Positions 61,206 through 64,000 of a stretch of 64,000 nucleotides of DNA are shown here, piece after piece. This stretch comes from an uncultured Clostridia bacterium. Lineage in GTDB: Bacteria; Bacillota; Clostridia; Lachnospirales; CAG-274. A program made the translations under genes and the position numbers. The notes under the pieces are model-generated. The model was not told where the DNA came from, made no database searches, and was given only the letters and a program-made list of their open reading frames with translations. The stretch's first letter is position 1. Every line of letters starts with the position of its first letter. The stretch is from contig CAJTVH010000001.1 in the NCBI GenBank assembly GCA_910579745.1, positions 1-64,000 on the forward strand, written 5' to 3'.

Positions 61206-61300
61206 TAGACGGTGATTAAATATCGCCGTCTCGTACCGAAGAGCGGATGCTTTAGGTCATATGCCTTAACTTGAGTGAGCCTCTAAGTTAGTATTAATGA
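61206..61300. repeat. Structured repeat beginning AGACGGTGATTAAATA (copy 2)
   Basis: It shares TATAGACGGTGATTAAATA, GTCT and AGCGGATGCTTT with the segment at 7007-7105. In both places the segment lies shortly upstream of a minus-strand gene. The right edge is approximate. Confidence 0.4.
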
Positions 61301-61361
61301 AAAGCGAGCCACTGTGGGATTTTTTGTATAAAATCGAGAACTTATAATTGTGAGACAATTT

Positions 61362-61455
61362 AGAACGTATCTGAAAACTTTTCTCTGATTGTTAAAAATA
61401 TATAAAGCCTGATTTTTATTTTGTTTTGATGTAATTTTTTTGTGTATTTTAATCT
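61362..61455. repeat. Family-1 remnant
   Basis: The left end AGAACGTATCTGAAAACTTT is clear. The interior (TTGTTAAAAATATATAAAGC) resembles copy G, and the right end (TTGTGTATTTTAATCTA) is decayed. It abuts the full copy that follows. Confidence 0.5.
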
Positions 61456-61620
61456 AGGGCGTGTCTGAAAACTATCATAAGATATCAGTTATATACGCAA
61501 AATATCCAAAAAATTATTAAAAAATAAACGAAAACGGTTCAATTAAACAGAAAAGCCTTTTTGTTTCGTTTTATTTTTTATAATTTTTCGCGCGTATTTT
61601 AGTTTTCAGATACCCTCTAA
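61456..61620. repeat. Family-1 inverted-repeat element, copy H2 (full length)
   Basis: It begins AGGGCGTGTCTGAAAACTAT and ends AGTTTTCAGATACCCTCT, with TA flanks. Its reverse complement is nearly identical to copies D and E through AAAATACGCGCGAAAAATTA and ATAAAACGAAAC. It is therefore the same element in the opposite orientation. Confidence 0.8.
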
Positions 61621-61745
61621 TACAAAGGTATTTTGAAACGCCATAGGTTATTTGTGTTTTTATAAAATAAAAATACGAATGGTTTTTGACTTTTCAGATT
61701 CGTTCTGATAAATTTCTCATAAAACATTTTTTATTAATTTAATTT

Positions 61746-63494
61746 TTATAATTTATAATACAAGCAGTTTCCAAGCAAGTCATTTTTTCCGTAATAATCA
61801 AAAAGTACATACTGAGTTTCTTTTGTTATATCGGAAAAATTGTTTTGAGCGCCGAGGCATACGTTATAGTCAAACTTTTCTATATGGCACATTCTTGATA
61901 ACTGTTTTGGACTGAAAGCTAGAAGATTCGGTATATATTTTTTTACATTATCAGTGTTCTCAAAAAATTTTCTCGCGAAAGATTTTGTCTCATCAAAACT
62001 ATTTTGAGGAAGCCAATAAGGGAAATTTTTTATATTGTCGTTTAAATACATATCGAATTTCAAAATATTTTTAAGTTTGTCCAAATCTTTGGTATGTGAG
62101 AGACAAAATTCAAACATAATAGTATACAGTCTCATTTTGTTATGGGAGACTTCGTGGTAGTCACGCTCAATCCAATATAACGCTAATTTCTCGAAAAAAG
62201 AAAAAGGTCTGTCAAAAAGGTTTACCATAAATTTAACCGTATTTAAACACTTTCCTGAATTATAATATATTTCTACCATTTCAGCGATATATTTAAGAAA
62301 CGTCATTTTACCGAAATTAATTTTTCCTGTAAATAAAACCTCATACGGCGGTTTCTCATTATAGACAATGCCGTATTTTTCAGAGTTTTTTCTAAGGCCG
62401 GAACCCCTTAGAAGTTTCAGGAAACCAAGCTGAATCTGTTCAGGATAGACCGTATAAACGTCGTCAAAGGACTTCTTAAATGAGTCGTAATCCTCAAACG
62501 GCAAGCCGGCTATTAAATCAAGATGCTGATGAATATTTTTAAAGCTCTTGATGATTGAGACTTTTTCTAAAAGTTTGGCAAGGTCAGTTTTTCTTTGAAT
62601 AGAAGAAAGTGTTTGAGGATTTGTAGATTGTACTCCTATTTCAAGCTGGAAAAGTTGTTTTCTCGCTTTTTTCAGTACATTCAACATATCATCATCGATA
62701 ATATCCGCTGAAATCTCAAAATGAAAGTTTGTTATGCCGTTATCGTTTTTAATCAGAAATTCCCATATTTCGACAGCGAATTTTTTATTACAGTTGAAGG
62801 TTCTGTCAACAAATTTTACTTGTTTTACTTTTTTGTCAAGAAAAAATTTTAAATCTTTAAAGGCTCGTTCTTTAGATAAAAACCTTACGCCTTTCTCAAT
62901 GGAGGAGAGGCAGTATTGACAATTATACGGGCAGCCTCTTGAGGTTTCATAATATATTATTTTGTTTTGAAGCTCTTCAATAGAAAAATCATCATACACA
63001 AAAGGAATGTCGTCAAGAGTGAGAGGGGTTCTTTTTTTTGTGACAACGATTTTTTCCTCATCATGATAGGCTATTCCGTCAATATCCGAGAGGTTTTTAT
63101 TTTTATCTTTTAAGAAAGATATTATTTCAAAAGATGTTCTTTCTCCTTCTCCTATTGTTATAATATCCGCTCCCCTTTGAAATAAATACTCGTATTCATG
63201 GCTTACTTCCGGGCCTCCAAGTATTATTTTGGTATTTGGTAAAATTTTCTTTATGACGGAAACTATATTTAAAATCATTTCTATATTCCATATATAACAC
63301 GAAAAACCGAGGACATCGGGTTTCATTTTATAAATTTCGGAAAATATAAATTCCTCACTGTTGTTTATTGTAAATTCAGCGATGTTTATATTTATATTAA
63401 ATTTTGCGCAGTATTTTTTTATACTCCTAAGAGCCAGTGAGGAATGAATAAATTTAGCGTTGAGCGCTATGAAAACAGTTTTTATAACAATCAC
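61746..63494 (-). CDS. B12-binding radical-SAM protein (DUF4080 type)
   Basis: A 582-aa enzyme of unknown reaction. The N-terminal cobalamin-binding-like region (about 1-130) contains the signature LNAKFIHSSLALRSIKKYC and GGPEVSHEYE. The radical-SAM motif CPYNCQYC (C188, C192, C195) lies after YYETSRG, followed by KFVDRTFNCN and the barrel. A C-terminal DUF4080-like region follows. The initiation codon is odd: the in-frame GTG at 63494 lies inside the ribosome site GAGGTGA, while the codon at the right distance is ATA. It lies 21 bases after a sirtuin gene. The molecule it modifies is unknown. Confidence 0.82.
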   Translation of the reverse strand: MIVIKTVFIALNAKFIHSSLALRSIKKYCAKFNININIAEFTINNSEEFIFSEIYKMKPDVLGFSCYIWNIEMILNIVSVIKKILPNTKIILGGPEVSHEYEYLFQRGADIITIGEGERTSFEIISFLKDKNKNLSDIDGIAYHDEEKIVVTKKRTPLTLDDIPFVYDDFSIEELQNKIIYYETSRGCPYNCQYCLSSIEKGVRFLSKERAFKDLKFFLDKKVKQVKFVDRTFNCNKKFAVEIWEFLIKNDNGITNFHFEISADIIDDDMLNVLKKARKQLFQLEIGVQSTNPQTLSSIQRKTDLAKLLEKVSIIKSFKNIHQHLDLIAGLPFEDYDSFKKSFDDVYTVYPEQIQLGFLKLLRGSGLRKNSEKYGIVYNEKPPYEVLFTGKINFGKMTFLKYIAEMVEIYYNSGKCLNTVKFMVNLFDRPFSFFEKLALYWIERDYHEVSHNKMRLYTIMFEFCLSHTKDLDKLKNILKFDMYLNDNIKNFPYWLPQNSFDETKSFARKFFENTDNVKKYIPNLLAFSPKQLSRMCHIEKFDYNVCLGAQNNFSDITKETQYVLFDYYGKNDLLGNCLYYKL

Positions 63495-63515
63495 CTCAGT
63501 CTATTGAAGTATTTA

Positions 63516-64000
63516 TTAAATATCAACGACTGCGGAGAGAACATCTCCTATGCTGTCGTGAATGACGAGATTAGCTCTTTCGTCGTAAGAAGTTTTAGAC
63601 TTATTTATAAGAATAAGTTTATTGCCTTTATAGTAGTTCACAAGACCGGCAGCAGGATAAACCACAAGGCTTGTCCCGCCGACAATAAGTACGTCGGCGC
63701 TGTTTATATATTTGCAGGCGGAACTTAAAACATAATCGTCAAGGCCCTCCTCATAAAGAATAACGTCGGGTTTTATCAATGAACCGCATTTTTCACAGTA
63801 GGGTACTTTTTCTGATTTTAAAATAAAATCCACATCGTAAAATTTTTCGCACTTTATACAATAATTTCTGAAGACTGAACCATGAAGCTCAAAAACATTT
63901 TTACTTCCCGCCATCTGGTGGAGGTTGTCGATATTTTGAGTTATAACAGCTTTAAGTTTTCCACGCTCCTCGAGCTTTGCTAAAGCTATATGCGCTTTAT
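63516..64000 (-). CDS. NAD-dependent protein deacylase (sirtuin), 5' end cut by window
   Basis: A SIR2-family enzyme that removes acyl groups from lysine using NAD+. Only the C-terminal about 161 residues are in the window; the reading frame is open to the right edge, so an internal Met at 63914 is not the start. Visible motifs are VITQNIDNLHQMAGS, the catalytic His in ELHGSV, the zinc pair CIKC and CEKC, KPDVILYEE, and VGGTSLVVYPAAGL. All are conserved. It is followed after 21 bases by the radical-SAM gene and is probably cotranscribed with it. Confidence 0.93.
   Translation of the reverse strand, partial: KAHIALAKLEERGKLKAVITQNIDNLHQMAGSKNVFELHGSVFRNYCIKCEKFYDVDFILKSEKVPYCEKCGSLIKPDVILYEEGLDDYVLSSACKYINSADVLIVGGTSLVVYPAAGLVNYYKGNKLILINKSKTSYDERANLVIHDSIGDVLSAVVDI

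Larger units (their letters stand above)
61169..61745. other. Intergenic region made of repeats
   Basis: It holds the second copy of the AGACGGTGATTAAATA repeat (about 61206-61300), a degenerate family-1 piece (61362-61455), a full inverted family-1 copy (61456-61620) and a lone family-1 end (TTTTCAGATTCGTTCT, 61694-61709). No gene is supported. Confidence 0.5.

Overview
The window is chromosomal DNA of a low-GC, anaerobic Firmicute, most probably a Clostridia member (Lachnospirales-like). The pointers are AT-rich spacers, strong AGGAGG ribosome sites, a SCIFF peptide with its radical-SAM maturase, NfnAB, DnaD/DnaI-type primosome genes, MecA, the cdaA-cdaR-glmM cluster and a fused homocysteine methyltransferase/MTHFR. 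I see no phage, plasmid, rRNA, CRISPR array or intact transposase. The species cannot be named from the sequence.

Layout. 1-2000: one small ORF and a repeat-filled spacer. 2001-8735: a membrane GGDEF-EAL protein, a PlsC acyltransferase, an HD-GYP phosphodiesterase and an unrecognised single-pass protein. 9204-10264: mecA and rpmE. 10571-13740: pantothenate genes panG-panB-panC-panD. 14374-16875: a cold-shock gene, then lepB with a PEGA-domain protein on the minus strand. 17740-20018: nfnAB. 20467-26149: cdaA-cdaR-glmM, then glmS (c-di-AMP and amino-sugar synthesis). 26940-27626: MTA/SAH nucleosidase. 28160-30994: dnaD-like, dnaI and prsW. 31405-32135: Nudix hydrolase and an acidic membrane protein. 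32601-38236: a tight operon nadB-nadC-homocysteine methyltransferase/MTHFR-ASKHA Fe-S activator. 38442-40545: a lipoprotein and a degenerate ferritin-like protein. 40748-45087: scfA-scfB (SCIFF) and secD-secF. 45186-51991: recJ, a SWIM/SNF2 helicase and a pRiA4b ORF-3-like protein. 52660-58767: MerR regulator, tRNA-Pro, tRNA-Leu, ABC exporter facing an AraC regulator, and nth. 58790-64000: P-type ATPase, B12-binding radical-SAM protein, and a sirtuin cut by the window end.

Most genes are housekeeping. The least explained part is the spacers. They carry at least five families of short inverted-repeat, non-coding elements. The best defined has about 18-bp termini (AGAGYGTATCTGAAAACT type) flanked by TA, which fits an IS630/mariner-like MITE. 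It has about a dozen full, degenerate or partial copies, and one is apparently interrupted by a second multi-hairpin element. Some copies abut other families, so several spacers are mosaics of elements.

Other points of interest: a promoter, hairpins and probable terminator around the SCIFF peptide gene; a promoter with a long unexplained leader before secDF; an Fe-S activator gene with an unusually short N terminus; and a radical-SAM gene whose best-placed initiation codon is AUA. Homology calls rest on motifs read by eye; no searches were run.
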